This document shows positions 21,855 through 34,046 of a stretch of DNA of 64,000 nucleotides, piece after piece. Within the stretch, counting starts at the first letter, position 1; the number at the start of each line of letters is the position of its first letter. The stretch is from NCBI RefSeq assembly GCF_048544455.1, contig NC_133536.1, forward strand, positions 196,109,325-196,173,324, in the 5' to 3' direction. Under the pieces are notes generated by a model. That model saw nothing but the letters and a program-made list of their open reading frames with translations, was not told the DNA's origin and did not search any database. Made by a program: the position numbers and the translations under genes. Source of the stretch: Silene latifolia (taxonomy: Eukaryota > Streptophyta > Magnoliopsida > Caryophyllales > Caryophyllaceae).

Positions 21855-22078
21855 ATGAAGTTGAAAAGGTTTTTGTTAGCTGAATTCGATTTGGTTGAGG
21901 CCTTAGTTGTTGAACCTAGTAATAAGGATGTGTTAAGGGAATTAGATGTGGTAAAAGGTCACCTTCTTATTAAGGAAAATGGTAAAAGAGTGTTGGAGGT
22001 TGCTACTGAAAATGACGTGGATGGGAACAATAAGAAGCCTGCTCATATCTTGGCATCTGACGTGGGTATAAAAGATTG
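21855..22078 (+). pseudogene. TPR-protein-like gene fragment cut by a retrotransposon LTR
   Basis: The open frame reads AEFDLVEALVVEPSNKDVLR and ELDVVKGHL, then a charged tail. The spacing of A, F/L, A, P, N and LR resembles the second half of a tetratricopeptide repeat of co-chaperone type (FKBP or RPAP3 families), which mediates protein contacts. Nothing upstream extends it, and downstream the frame runs into the LTR that begins at 22079. It is most likely a truncated fragment. The assignment to any particular TPR family is a guess. Confidence 0.35.
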
Positions 22079-22735
22079 TGTTAGGCCTGGAAATCCGCAG
22101 ACCTTCCTGATCAGTATCTCATCTAAACCTGACTGTCAGACTGTTAGGGTGTCAGGCTATCGGGACACATGAAGATAGGCGCCAGGCCATGGAGAGGACA
22201 ACGGTCAAAATATCAGGACGATATTAGACCATATACGCGTATTATATAAGAATTATATACGCAACATTAAGTGAGAAGATCTCGCAGTAAATGCAGTAAT
22301 TAAGGGAGGAATAATTAGCAATTATTACAGACAATAATGTAGAATAATCCGCATTCAATACCATATCAGGCAGCCGTTCAAGATTGAAGCCTATATAAGG
22401 AGCACTATGAAGATATTGGAGACACATCATATACGCACAAGAAGAAGCCTACATTTACATACGCAATACATAGAGAAAAATAAGCATTATCATTATCATA
22501 TAATAATTCTCCCAAATTACATAGTAAAATCCTCTCCTGGCTTGGTGCCCGTGGTTTTTTCCCATTCAAGGGTTTTCCACGTACAAAATTCTTTGTCTTA
22601 TTGTTGTTATCGTTATTTTATTTACAGCTTCTTATTGTACCCTGACGACCTGACCAACAGACTATCTAGAGCTAGTTAACCTTACACAACTCTACCCTGA
22701 CCTGATTTCGCCTTGCGCAAAATCCACACAAAACA
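22079..22735 (+). repeat. 5' LTR of the truncated Gypsy element
   Basis: Starts TGTTAGGCCTGG and ends ACAAAACA two bases before the primer site. A TATA-like CCTATATAAGG lies at about 22389-22399 and would drive element transcription. With no partner LTR the left end is inferred from the TG start. Confidence 0.7.
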
Positions 22736-22812
22736 ATTGGCGCCCACCATGGGGCATCTAGCTCTTTAAACCCTTTTTTCTTATCCTACAAAAATTCAAA
22801 AATCCTACAAAA

Positions 22813-24290
22813 ATGGCCCAACCCACCGTTGAAGAACGATTGAATGCAGCTCTCTAACAAATCGCTGAATTGAAAAGCCTGAAAGAAAAAGTAGCCCAAA
22901 CTGAAGCAGAAATCCTGCAATTGAAAGAATCTGAGTCAATTCTAAAGCAAAAATTAGAAAAAACTCAAGGGGCAGGCTCTAGATTCCAACCAGGAACCCC
23001 ATTTGCATCAATTAGTAAAAATATTGATTTTTCCAGTTTTGGGAGCCCAAGTATTCCTAAACCCATCAATGTTGATGGTGATGATGAACCAAAAGATGAT
23101 AAAGAGAAACCTGATGAATCTGCAGCAGCCATCATGATGGCAGTGGTTCAGGAGATTAAGAAACTCAATGAAAAATTCGACAAGATACCTGGAGTACCTG
23201 CCAGCATGGAAGAAGCTGCCCCTGATAGCTATGTTGATTCGCCTTTCATAGACGAAATAGCAAAAGTAGATCTACCAAAGAAGTTCACGATTTCATCCAT
23301 GAGGGTCTATGATGGAACCACGGATCCACAAAATCACGTGGCTCTTTACAAGTTTAAATGCTTTGTTGCATCTATTCCCGCCGAATTTAGACAAGTTTAC
23401 ATGTGCAAGGGATTTGGAATGACCCTGACCGCCCCTTTCTGCAATGGTACATCAACACGCTAACCGGGAGCATCCACTCCTTTGCCAACCTCGATCAACG
23501 CTTTTAACCAAATAGTTCGCGAGTAGCGAGGAGTTGGAGAAATGATCCAGTGACCTTTACCGAGTTACACGAATCCCGATGAAACTCTCGGGACATTTCT
23601 TGCAATATTCAACAAGGAGAAAGTATCCATACCCGGTGTGACGTTGGAACAAAGAAAGGGAGGCATTCAGACAGGGGTTACTACCATATAGTGACTTGTA
23701 CAGCGAGCTCACCAAGTATCCCTGCCACACCTTCGAGGATGTTCAGGCCAAGACTCTTGCTTTCATCAGGCTAGAAGAAGATAAAAGCTATAAACTTGGA
23801 TCACCCAGTAGACCAAAGAATCATGAAAGGAACAATAGGAAGAGCAACAAAGGAAACAACTATAGACCTACTCCATATTCCAGGCCAGATCAGTCAGAAG
23901 TTAACCTGGCCCATGAGTATCAAGGTAAGGTTAAAGTTTATCCACCTATTTCCGAACATAACTTCAGTGTTGATATTGCAGGATTAATCCAGAGACTTGA
24001 CAACATGGGATCAGCTGTCAGATGGCCCAAGAAGTCAGAAAATCCAAATCCCAGAAGAGATAATTCTAAATGGTGCGAATTTCACATGGATATTGAACAC
24101 ACCACGGATGATTGTTTCACCCTGAGGAAGGAAGTGGCCTACCTGCTAAAATCCGGATACTTGAAAGACCTGATCAAGACGAAAGGCAGGAACGCAAACC
24201 AGGATAAAGAGAATCAGGAGCATAAGCAGGATCGTAGTCTCCCTCCACCACCACCAATCTATGAAGTAAAATTCATATCCGGCGGATCAG
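22813..24290 (+). pseudogene. gag polyprotein of the Gypsy element
   Basis: Begins MAQPTVEERLNAAL followed by a stop, then continues as an open coiled-coil-rich stretch (22870-23463) and a capsid-like segment containing YDGTTDPQNHVALYKF and MCKGFGMTLT. Between 23464 and 23695 the frame is broken several times (remnants such as NKEKVSIPGVTLEQR). It resumes with LYSELTKYPCHTFEDVQAK. A metal-binding-like CEFHMDIEHTTDDCFTLRKE occurs near 24075-24135, typical of this Gypsy gag group. The protein would coat the element's RNA. It cannot be made from this copy. Confidence 0.85.
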
Positions 24291-24721
24291 AAATTTGCGG
24301 CCTGACAAGTTCAGCAGCAAAGAAGATAGCCAGGACGCCAAAGATTGTGTCACCTTGCAAGCCGGATCATATCCCAACAATCACTTTCAATGATTGTGAC
24401 CTGGTGGGCATCCCTGATGTTCATCATGATGGCTTGGTAATTTCTATGCAGATTGGAACAGCCACAATAAGGAGGATCCTGGTAGACGGAGGCAGCTCAG
24501 TGAACCTGATCATGCTTGACGTACTGAAAGCCATGAAGATCAACGAGGACCAAATCATAAAAAAATCCAGCGTCCTAGTGGGATTCAGTGGCGAAACCAG
24601 GAGCACCCTAGGAGAAATCCACCTCCCAACCTACGTGGAAGGAGTCTCATCTTATGAGAAATTTGGAGTCCTTGACTGCCTGTCATCCTACAACTATCCT
24701 GAGCAGACCCTGGATTCATAA
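24291..24721 (+). pseudogene. Aspartic protease region of the Gypsy element
   Basis: Continues the preceding frame. After ITFNDCDL comes GTATIRRILVDGGSSVNLI, the aspartic protease active site (here DGGS where many families have DTGS), and later GFSGETRSTLGEIHLP. Protease would process the polyprotein. The frame stops at 24721, before the RT domain, so the polyprotein is broken. Confidence 0.8.
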
Positions 24722-24914
24722 TGTCAAGGTCGTACCGTCAACCTATCACCAGTGTATCAAGATACCAACAGATTGGGGCATAGCCACAATCAAAGGGGAT
24801 CACAAGATAGCCTAGGAATGCTACACAGCAGCTTTAAAGCCTTCCAAGGCAGGTAAGTCCCTGGCATAGCAATTACAGTACCCTGTCAGGAGTACCTATG
24901 TAGCACCTCCCAAA

Positions 24915-25614
24915 ATGGAAACAGATCAGGTAATCCTAGACCCTGAGCACCCTGTCAGGTATGTTTTAATAGGATCTAATGCACCAGATAGTGTCAGGCC
25001 TGAACTGGTGAAGTTCCTTAAAAATAAATCATCTTGGTTTGCTTGGTCACATTTTGATATGACTGAAATTACCGCTGATATAATTACACATAAGCTCAAT
25101 GTTGACCCATCTTTTAAGCCTGTACAGCAAAAAAGGCGGAAATTTGCAGCTGAAAGAAATACCATTATTAACGAAGAAGTAGAAAAACTCTTGGATATGG
25201 GGATGATCAGGGAAGTAATGTACCCTGAGTGGTTGGCTAACGTAGTTGTTGTGCAGAAAAAGAATGGAAAGTGGAGAGTCCGTGTAGACTACACCGACTG
25301 AACAAAGCCTGTCCTAAAGATCCATTCCCCCGCCTCATATTGATGCCATGGTAGACGCCACAAAGAGCCACGAGATGCTAACATTCATGGATGCTTCCAG
25401 TGGATTCAATCAAATAAAGATGCACCCTGCTGACCAGGAGAGTACTGCATTCATTACAGACCGAGGCATATACTGTTACACTGCCATACCTTTCGGCCTG
25501 AAGAATGCAGGGGCAACGTACCATCGCCGGGTCAACATGATGTTTAAAGACCAAATAGGCGACATCATGGAAGTATACATAGATGACATGGTGGTGAAAT
25601 CCAAAAATGCATGA
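24915..25614 (+). pseudogene. Reverse transcriptase region of the Gypsy element, truncated
   Basis: Segment 24915-25301 holds HKLNVDPSFKPVQQKRRKFA, EVEKLLDMGMIREV and KKNGKWRVRVDYTD. One frame change near 25300 then leads to KDPFP and 25348-25614, with LTFMDASSGFNQIKMHPADQ, PFGLKNAGATY and the catalytic YIDDMVVKSK. Finger and palm motifs are therefore present, but the frame is shifted between them. Homology ends right after the YIDD block, so the rest of pol has been lost. Confidence 0.88.
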
Positions 25615-26004
25615 TTTGACCAGTGCATGCCTATTTATGACTGCTTATTAGTTTTTGGTTTGAATCAACGTTTCACTTATTGGTTGTTTGAACATTATTA
25701 CTGATTCAACGTTGCATAGTAACATATGGATGATATACATGCATTGCACGTCTGCACGCCATGGAGTGTATTCAACGTTGCATTTATTTGTTTTTTTGAA
25801 TGTAACGTATAAATGATATTACTCTAATTATTTATAGCCTTATAATATAAATAGCCTAGCATATGGATTACTAAGTAAAAACATCCATTATTCGTTCTAT
25901 ATTTTACCACAAATAGCATATACTCCAACATACTTCACTTAGGTTAAGTATTAATTATATCATCGTCTCCAATTCAATTCTCGGATACCCGTTATATTAA
26001 TCTA
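25615..26004. other. Spacer after the truncation point
   Basis: AT-rich sequence with three near copies of ATTCAACGTTGC within about 150 bases (25662-25780). No gene was recognised. Confidence 0.5.
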
Positions 26005-26295
26005 ATTACCTACACAATACACAATCTTCCCGTCAAATATGATGATCAGGGTAAACCATTTTCTAAGAGTCTTGTCTGGTTAAGGGACATGCTCCGTAGT
26101 AATGGCTATAAAAATGTGAAAAAAGCTCACCCAACGTGGACAAAAGGCGGTGGTTTTCATGGGTATGCCCTGATCAAGTTTCAAGACTGTGGGCATGGCG
26201 ATTTTTGCCAAGCAAAAAAACTTATTGCAAGGTATGCGTCACGTGATAATCAATCGGGAAAACATGAATACTATAAAGACGATCCTAATCATTAA
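26005..26295 (+). pseudogene. XS-domain-like gene fragment (SGS3/IDN2 type), tentative
   Basis: The open frame reads NLPVKYDDQGKPF, LVWLRDMLRSNGYKNVKKA, then FHGYALIKFQDCGHGDFCQ and GKHEYY, ending in TAA at 26293-26295. The pattern (N-P-V, D-G, LRD-L, a glycine-rich turn with ALIKF, then A-L, ending in a G-K/H-W/Y motif) recalls the XS domain of plant RNA-silencing proteins, which bind double-stranded RNA. The frame runs a little upstream of the first ATG (26089), so this looks like an internal or final exon. No zf-XS or XH domain is nearby. It could be a fragment carried by a transposon or an unrelated protein. Confidence 0.35.
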
Positions 26296-26913
26296 GAGTA
26301 TGATGAGTCGTACTTATGTATTGTTGTTGTTTAGGACGATCATCTACTGAGAAGGGAGTACCCGCACAATTTTACTACCGTACCGAAATTCTTGGAGGAC
26401 GAACAATTGGCTTATGTCTGATACTGTCTTCTGCAAAAACATGTCCAACTTGCTTAAGTTTTATCATTGCATGCTTCATCATTGACTGTTGGCATTCAAA
26501 AACTTGCATGTTCTGCTCCCGTCTGATTGTTAACTGCTCCTGCTGTCTATTTACTTCATATTCAGTCTAAACTGCATTAGGAGAAGCATACTCCTCAGTA
26601 ATGTTACTAACAGGGTCATCTTCACCTGTTAGGGAATTACTACAAGTAGCTTGATCTTTCGAACAACCTGCATAGATTTCGATGTAAAACTCTAGTTGTC
26701 CATCTTCATTCTGAACTAATTAAGAGGGGCATACTCTTGAGTAATTTTACCAACATTACTGCAAGTAGTTTGCTCTTATGAACCAACCTGCACACCTGAA
26801 CTGTTATCCATACTACTAAGTGAATCTACTAATTCACTAATAGAGCTTCTATCACCAAAATTTTGTACATATCTTATGCATTGTTTTACCAATTCAGTCC
26901 TAGCGATTATATA
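26296..26913. other. Stretch between the XS-like fragment and the mariner pseudogene
   Basis: The minus strand gives a short polar, glutamine-rich frame (QQEQLTIRREQNMQVFECQQ near 26500). It resembles the tail of a transposon-encoded protein but could not be assigned. Nothing else was seen. Confidence 0.35.
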
Positions 26914-28140
26914 TTAAAGTTGCAAACCTTGTGCTGCTAGTTTAGACTTGTGCATATGAGGTATATGATAATCAATTCCACCTTTCAGTGGCATAATTTA
27001 TAAACATGACTTCAATGTGATGAAGACATAGTTAAACTTAAGCACATCTAACTCTCTAAATGCTTTCATAGTATTGTCAACAATGACAATACATTATACT
27101 TCTTTTTTTGTTGAGAAATTGAATTGCTCTAAAAAGCCCCAAATCAAATACATTTAAATCCAGGAAATATGGTGGTTGATGATTAAACTCTATATTCCAC
27201 CCATATGTTGTGGCCACCCTTCTGAATTCTTCATCCATGTTTGGTATATGGGGTCTTGCATTATCCTCTTGTATCAGAATATTTTTACCATAATTAGCAG
27301 GTCATTTTGCTTTGATAGTAGGCATCACTTTGTTAATCAACATATCTTTGGTGACTTGCTTAGTAGTTGACTCTATACACTTGGTTTCTGATGTCCCAGC
27401 ACTTATGTTCTTTGCTTTTCTTTTAGCTGGTACCTCCATTACAAATGGTCATATACCAAGTTTCCCATCACGAAGTACTTCCTTGTTTGGACCATATTTA
27501 GATCTTGCTACAACAGACATGAACATAGCTTTAGTTATGAATCTTTTAGATTGCACATATCTATGAGGTCTTCTTTCTTTTTTACCAACATAAAATATTT
27601 GAGTGGGGTTGGTTATAAAAAACAATCTTTCATCTATGTGAACTACACTACTTTGTCCCTTAAAAGTAATTTATTACGTATGTTTATCACACTGAACTAC
27701 TGAAGTGATGAAAGACAGTAAATTAACCTATCAAGTTTGTTCTTATATGTCAAATTTGCTTGATTGAATATGTATGTGAGTCAATGAGCTTTGCTGACAC
27801 CCATCTGCTTACTATTGATTGACTAACACCCAAGCCTTCACTTACTTCATGCTGAGTTGCTCTTTTACCCAACTCCATATTCTCAAGATGAATAGTGTTA
27901 AAGTTCAGTCTCCTTGTCATTCTTCTACCTTTGAACTTGTTGTTAACATTGATACCTTGCCCACTTGCATGCTGTTTCTTGCCTATATTCCAAGTGTTTG
28001 TTATTGTCGTTATGCAAACCCCAAATTGTGTTGCTACTTCAGACATTGAACCACACCTTTGTTTTCCATCAATAATTTCTTCTAGTAAAAGTTCACATAT
28101 TTTTTTCTTTCCAACTTATCCAGATTTTTTGTCTTAATTA
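26914..28140 (-). pseudogene. Mariner-like (plant MLE) transposase, frameshifted
   Basis: The minus-strand reading starts near 28140 (NLDKLERKK, frame slip, CELLLEEIIDG). It continues through MSEVATQFGV and a helix-turn-helix-like region (28046-27750). It then gives VVHIDERLF (first catalytic Asp near 27632), VGKKERRPHRYVQSKRFI, AMFMSVVARS, GKLGIWPFV, LIQEDNARPHI (second Asp near 27263) and FLDLNVFDLGLFRAIQFLN (third Asp near 27158), and ends at a TAA at 26914 after HIPHMHKSK. All three catalytic acids are present, but several frameshifts and stops break the frame. Such transposases mobilise Stowaway MITEs, several of which lie in this window. A matching terminal motif (GGGAG then TA) occurs at 28875-28881. 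The other end was not found. Confidence 0.88.
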
Positions 28141-29064
28141 TTGAGATTGTTTTTTTCTTTATGAAATGGTACAGAAATTGTTGTTTGGTTCTATGTAAAT
28201 AAATGAATTAGAATGAAATGGGGCTTTCTCTTTATATCCTTCATCAACTTTGCATATTGTTTTAAATCAATTGGGCGCAATATGAAATGTTTGTGAAATT
28301 TGGTTCCTTATTTGAAATTTGGTGCTAAATTTTCAATTAAGGCAACTTGCGTTGAAGGACTTAGATTTTGACACTTTGGTTTGGTTGAAAGACAACCAAA
28401 TTGGTTGAAAATAAAGGAGAAAGCCATCATCAAATCTGAAGTCCTCTAACACACATTGATCATCAATTTTTTTGGTTCACTATTGCTTAATTAGTTGTAA
28501 TTTGTTAAGAAAACACTAATGCTATGTACTTTGATTTATTAAACAGTTAATTATTGGTAAATGAGGGCATGTATCCATATGTAATGGTTGTTAAACAACC
28601 TTGTTTTGTATAATTAGCTATAATGGTGGCTAAAAACTCATATTGGAGGCTAATTATCTGGAAAATGGGACGATATAATTCCATTGTTAAATTTCTCAAA
28701 AATTGTGTTTTATTTTTGGAAAGAACAAATAATCATTTGCTTTATCTTATTTAACTCATAATTATTTTTCCCTTTCTCCAATCAACAAGTCCCACCAAAC
28801 TCCTTTATTCATTTTTTTATTTTATTCCTAAAATCTTGTGCGCACAAACAAAGGGAACAATACCTTAAATAGAAGGGAGTATATACATATACTTGCACCT
28901 TATTCAACAACAAAGTTTATTTTCCATATATTCATTATTGAAGAGCCAAGTTTTTAAAAAAGAACAAATCTCTCTAAACTTATAAGCAGAAAAATCACAG
29001 AAACTACATCAATTTAGATGATCTTTATGGTGATGGAAGTTACGGTTTTGGATAATTGATACAA
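28141..29064. other. AT-rich flank of the mariner element
   Basis: The 28740-28879 segment probably belongs to the element's terminal region, because it ends GAAGGGAG followed by TA. No gene was recognised. Confidence 0.45.
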
Positions 29065-29073
29065 TTAATTTAA

Positions 29074-31727
29074 AGGTAAATTGCTAAACTTGTACCTAAC
29101 ATAACACTGTTTTTCAGATCTTATACCTAGCATAATGCTTTTTTTTTTTCAAAACTTATACCAAAAATACCTAATTCTTATAAACTTAATGTGTGTTTGG
29201 CCTTACTTTTCAAAGGGTTTTGGGACTTAAAAATACTTTTTGGTTAAACATATCATAAATTTAAAATCTAATTGAGATTCTCCAAATCTCAAATACCATG
29301 TTTTTGCCCTTAAAATAAAAGTATTAATTTAATGTTTCTATTTCTTGAAAACTATTTTTGAAAATAAGTTTAAAAAGAAAGAAACTCATTTAGGCAAACT
29401 AGATCAAACATGCTTTACATACCATGTAACAACTCCGGTGAAAATAAAATAAAACGTGACCATTTTTCCTTTTTACTAAACAACAACACACATTTACACC
29501 TTAGAGTACACCTAATGCCATTCAAAGAAAAGAGAACCCAAAATATTTAAATCGAGTTTATCAAGATTCCACAACGTGGTTAATCATATCAATTTAGCAT
29601 TTTTATGGAGAATATGCAATGTGGGGATTTAGTACGACTTTTTAGCTGGATTTACTTATTATAATTTGTTGATAAACTTAATTATTTACTTATGTGGATT
29701 GATAGTATACTAATGTAGATCTCGTGCTCGGTGTTGTTTAGGTCTTTGATTACTTTTAATTAAATTTTATAATCTACTAAATATAATATTAGTAAGGGGT
29801 AGAAAAAAAAAGTTTGCTACAATCATAAGACACTTTAAGTTAAGTTCACGATATTGTTTAGATTTTTTTTCTATATAGAGACGTCCTCGAGTACTTTTCA
29901 TTGAATGTTATAATCTACTAAATATAATATTTGGAAGAGGTAGAAAAAATTAAGTATTCTACAATCATAAAACACTTTAAATTAAGCTATTTTTGTCATA
30001 ACTTATTATTATTATATTAAAAATAATTTTTTATCTACCTGTCATTAATTTATGACATTAATAATACAATTAAGTTAGATGTATAATGTACTTAAAACGT
30101 CTGCTGACCTTATAACGAAACAGGTACAAACAGTATACCACATATATATAAAGATGATTCACGAACTTAAAATAATATTTTCACTTTCCCATTCATATAA
30201 CCGATTGATTCTTTTAATAAACATTTAGAGTGTTACAGTTAAAAAAACTGTTCAAATAAAATAGTTACAATGTTTTCTATGGTTTTCTATTTTTCAAATT
30301 TGGATTCATAATTTTTAAATTTGTAACTTTTTCTTTCTTTGTCCCGGTCATAGTATAATTTTTCATTCTAATAACCGATTCATTCTTTTAATAAACACTT
30401 ACAAAGTACTTACAAAGTATTTTATGTATTCTTCCTTTGTCCTGGTTATAGCGTTATTTTAGTTGAAATCCCGTATTTTATGTATTCTGTATTTTGTATT
30501 TTGTCAAAATTTCTTTTTTTTTTCAAGAAAAGCAACCCCATGTTATTCATCCATAAAGGGAATAAAGAGGTCAATCTTACAAAGTATAACCAACAAATTT
30601 CCAAATAGCTTACGAGTTAAAAGAATCTAAGATTTCATCCTCGTAGGAGGAATGATGAGCATATAATAATCTTATGCTAACTAAATGTTGGACTCTCCTC
30701 ACAATATAGTCCTCATTATGTTCAACATCTCGAAAAATACGGGAATTTCGTTCTTCCCAGATGTTGTAAGCTAAGGCTGTGAGACAGCATGATAGCCACT
30801 TAATTTTTCAATGACGTTTTATCCTCCGACCAGCTAACCAATGAAGTTCTCTGCTTAAACTATCAGTCTGCCCCCTAAGTTTCACCCACTACAATAATCT
30901 GTGCCAGATTAAAGTAGCAAACGGACATTTGAAAAATAAATGCTGATGAGAATTTCTTATTTTTTTGTTGTTTATAAATTACAAAAAATAATGTTAGCCT
31001 CTACGATTATCACATGTATCAATTCTCAATTATTTCCTTATTAAATGAAAAAAAAATTAATAATTAATAATTATTTTGTTTCCTTATCAAAGCATGGGGG
31101 ATTTTGAAGGAAAAACATTGGATAAACTTATTCTTTTAGTTTATTGAGATTCTAATTCTATTTTTTTTTTTTTTTTTGCTTTTTATTGGTTTTGTAGGAT
31201 AGAGAGACAGAGAAAAAAAGATTTTAACGCCAAATCCACACCTTGTTATTCGTGAGAAGTTTGAACCACTATCATTGTTATACATTCTACAAATTTTAAT
31301 AAACCCCTAAATTAAATGAACACTAATTTTAATTTGGGTTTTTACTTGCTTTAAAACAAAAATTCGAAAACAATGAAAATAATGAATAATGAGAAATTAG
31401 AGTCAGGAATATAGTTTGACCAACTTATCAAACATGTTGAAAATAGGATTGGTGACAAAATCAAAAATGAAAATTATTTAATATGGAGAGAATAAGGTTG
31501 AAGATGAAAAACAACTGAACATCAAGGGTAGAATTGAAAACAATTAACAAATTTTATGTCAAAAATTTGAATTCCGCCAGAAGCTGGTCATTTTGTTCAC
31601 CGGAGTAGTCATTTGATATTTAGCTTATAAAAATTAGGTATTTTTGGTATAAATTTTGAAAAAAAAAATCGTTAGGTATAAGATTTGAAAATTAGTGTTA
31701 TAAAAGATATAAGTTATCAATTTACTC
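29074..31727. mobile_element. Long-TIR element (MULE-like), 2.65 kb
   Basis: Inverted repeats of about 105 bases bound it. The left side has GGTAAATTGCTAAACTTGTA, CTTATACCTAGC and ATACCAAAAATACCTAATTC. The right side, reversed, has GAGTAAATTGATAACTTATA, CTTATACCTAACG and ATACCAAAAATACCTAATTT. Flanks TTAATTTAA and TTAAGTTAA (29065-29073, 31728-31736) match at 8 of 9 positions, fitting a 9-bp Mutator duplication. No transposase is visible. The interior holds a truncated LINE. Confidence 0.8.
30516..30950 (-). mobile_element. 5'-truncated LINE insertion
   Basis: A poly-T start (poly-A tail on the minus strand) at 30516 is followed on the minus strand by broken frames such as HLFFKCPFATLIWHRLL, YNIWEERNSRIFRDVEHNED and VRRVQHL, the zinc-knuckle region after RT in plant LINEs. 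Flanks AATTTCTT at 30508-30515 and 30951-30958 form the target duplication. Only about 435 bp were copied. Confidence 0.85.
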
Positions 31728-31966
31728 TTAAGTTAACCCACTTTAGAGGATTTTATATGAGAAATGATTGGCAACGCGTTGAAAGCAAAACATGTCATTG
31801 GAACCTGATAAAACACAACAAAATAAAAAATTAGACTTATTATAAATATAAAGATAAATACCAATCAGAATATAGATCATCAGCAAGATATCTACATATA
31901 AAAAACATTTCATATGTGTTACATACAAAGAAAAAGTTTCTAGAGTGATCCAAATGGTATATAATT

Positions 31967-32127
31967 CATACACTATCATGCAATACAAATGTATATAAAA
32001 CCAACGGAAATAATGGCAAACAAGCACATATAATAGCAAAAGTTAACCATACACTATCATGCAATACCAATGCATATAAACCAACGCAAACAATGACAAA
32101 CAAACACATATAATAACAAAAATTAAC
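31967..32127. repeat. Two-unit 81-bp tandem duplication
   Basis: Units start at 31967 and 32048 with CATACACTATCATGCAATAC and run to GTTAAC/ATTAAC. They differ at roughly eight positions. Confidence 0.85.
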
Positions 32128-32259
32128 CATACCAATACATATGATCAATAACATATAATAAAACTCTATTTAAAACTTAGTTCCAATCATACAAATCAAA
32201 TCAATTCAATATTTATAAAATCTAGTTCTATGATATATTTACATGACTGGTATTACCAA

Positions 32260-32690
32260 AAATCTATTAGACGAGTTGTTGGAATGCAATTTGTATGGTA
32301 ACCAAACAAACCATATCATTTAGACATGTAATCCCCTAGACATATCAGTTCAACCCAAGCTCCTGGTTTTTATCGAATGTGTACATTTCAATCTTGAATC
32401 CAACGTCTTGAATTAAAACATATATCAGTTGTTTAATAAACTTGGCTACATAGCATTCATTTAGTTCTGTATCGTGATCTTCTTGTAGTGGACCCTTATA
32501 AACTTCCCAACTACATCTTTCATCCTCCATTTTAAGAATTCCGAGATTACCATTCTCGTCTAGAAAATGAAATGATCCATCAAAATACTTAGGGTTGGAA
32601 TTATAGTTAATTTGAAAATCAAGATTCCCTTCAATATAAAACCAACTGTAAACCATTTGTCATCTACAGCTCAAAAAAGCCCGATTGTTA
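32260..32690 (-). pseudogene. F-box/DUF295 (KIB-like) protein fragment
   Basis: The minus-strand frame 32656-32345 contains NSNPKYFDGSFHFLDENGNL, GILKMEDERCSWEV and a C-terminal VGFKIEMYTFDKN, the last part of the DUF295 beta-propeller found in plant F-box proteins, which act as substrate receptors for SCF ubiquitin ligases. After a one-base frame change the sequence continues AWVELICLGD, as expected for the family, then stops. The F-box and the first half of the propeller are absent, so it is a 5'-truncated, frameshifted relic. Confidence 0.65.
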
Positions 32691-33136
32691 TACAAGTCAT
32701 ATCGGGAATTTCAATTGTTAGACAATCAGGGGAAATAAAACATGTTGAAAATTAACCTTGAATGACCGGCACAAAGATTCAATAAAATATCTTTTTTACC
32801 TTCCAATGCCATATTTATTGCGATTCTTTTCATTTAAGCCCCCGTCACATGTGTTATTTGGACAAATTTTAGAAAAACCGTTAATAATGAATTATACAAA
32901 AGCAAGAAAAAAAAGTCTTCCTCTGTTCATTTAGATACTATACGTTTGTTTAATATATGCGTGGTATATTTTAATGAAACGTATGGAATACAAGTGTACG
33001 AAAAAAGTAAGAAAGTGAAAAATGACAACAAGAAAAATAATAATAATAACAATAATCGTGGCAAAATACTAATAAATTTGAAAATAAGAAGTAATAAATG
33101 TGGCAAAATATATAGAAATTAATTGGGAAGATAATA

Positions 33137-33227
33137 CTCCATCCACATTTTAATGTTTTTCCCATTTCTTTATTATATATGAGTAGTATTATAATAGAAT
33201 GAGAACAATATAAAAATGTGGAGGGAG
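33137..33227. mobile_element. Short Stowaway-like MITE
   Basis: 91 bp. The left end is CTCCATCCACATTTTAATG and the right end reversed is CTCCCTCCACATTTTTATAT, with TA on both sides (33135-33136, 33228-33229). It is shorter than usual and may be internally deleted. Confidence 0.75.
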
Positions 33228-33229
33228 TA

Positions 33230-34046
33230 GGTATGTGTTAAGTACCACCATTGATAGGTAAATTAGTAGGGTTGTTTAAATCATTTTACTATAAAAGCTC
33301 TGAATTGATATGACACTAGTCTTAAATGAATCTTCTTGAAGACTACAAAAACATATATACATATGTGTAAGACATATGAATTATTTATCAAAATCAAAAC
33401 ATAAAACAAGAATTATAAGAGTAATTAATTTACACTTAGAATATGATGATTAAAGAAAGAAGTAGATCAATAAATGATGAAGAATTTTCGTGTTTGCCTT
33501 GTTGAATGTCACGGCTCAACACAAGAGATTTTAAAGATTATTTTATTATTTTGTGAACATTAAATGACCTAATGAATGTAAACCAATTAGAGAGTTTAAG
33601 ATGGATTAAAAAGGTAAAATGGGTAACAATTAAACCCTTAGAAGTTCACTAATAACCAATCAAAATGAGGTGGTTAAACACAATATCTTCTCAAAATTGA
33701 AGACTTGAAAAATAATAAAATGTAGGATAAGATTAATTTCCATAAAGTTTCAGAATAAAACAATTTTAATAAATAACTTATTTATTAAAAGTAGTTAGAG
33801 TAAACGCCGGTTTTAAAAATGTTTATTATAAAATGTCATGTAAAAAAAAAGTCGGTCCAAGAAGAAATTGGATTGAAATACAGCTTAAAACGGAATTAGT
33901 TAACGTTTTATACAAAAACCGATAAACTTAGACATTAAAATTTAAATCTCATACATAAAAATACAATAAATGAGATTAGAAAAGTACGGATAGTACAACA
34001 TCTCCCAAAAAGAAAAAATTTTGTACTCGAAACTTAAAAGTAGATA
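33230..34046. other. AT-rich intergenic stretch
   Basis: No gene, element end or strong repeat was recognised. Confidence 0.6.

Larger units (their letters stand above)
22079..25614 (+). mobile_element. 3'-truncated Ty3/Gypsy retrotransposon, tRNA-Lys primed
   Basis: Order: 5' LTR, primer binding site, gag, protease, reverse transcriptase, then an abrupt end at about 25614 with no RNase H, integrase or 3' LTR. The primer site TGGCGCCCACCATGGGGC (22738-22755) matches the 3' end of plant tRNA-Lys except for one base. The gag finger-like motif and VDGGSS protease fit the Tat/Ogre side of Gypsy. Multiple stops and frameshifts show it is dead. Confidence 0.88.
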
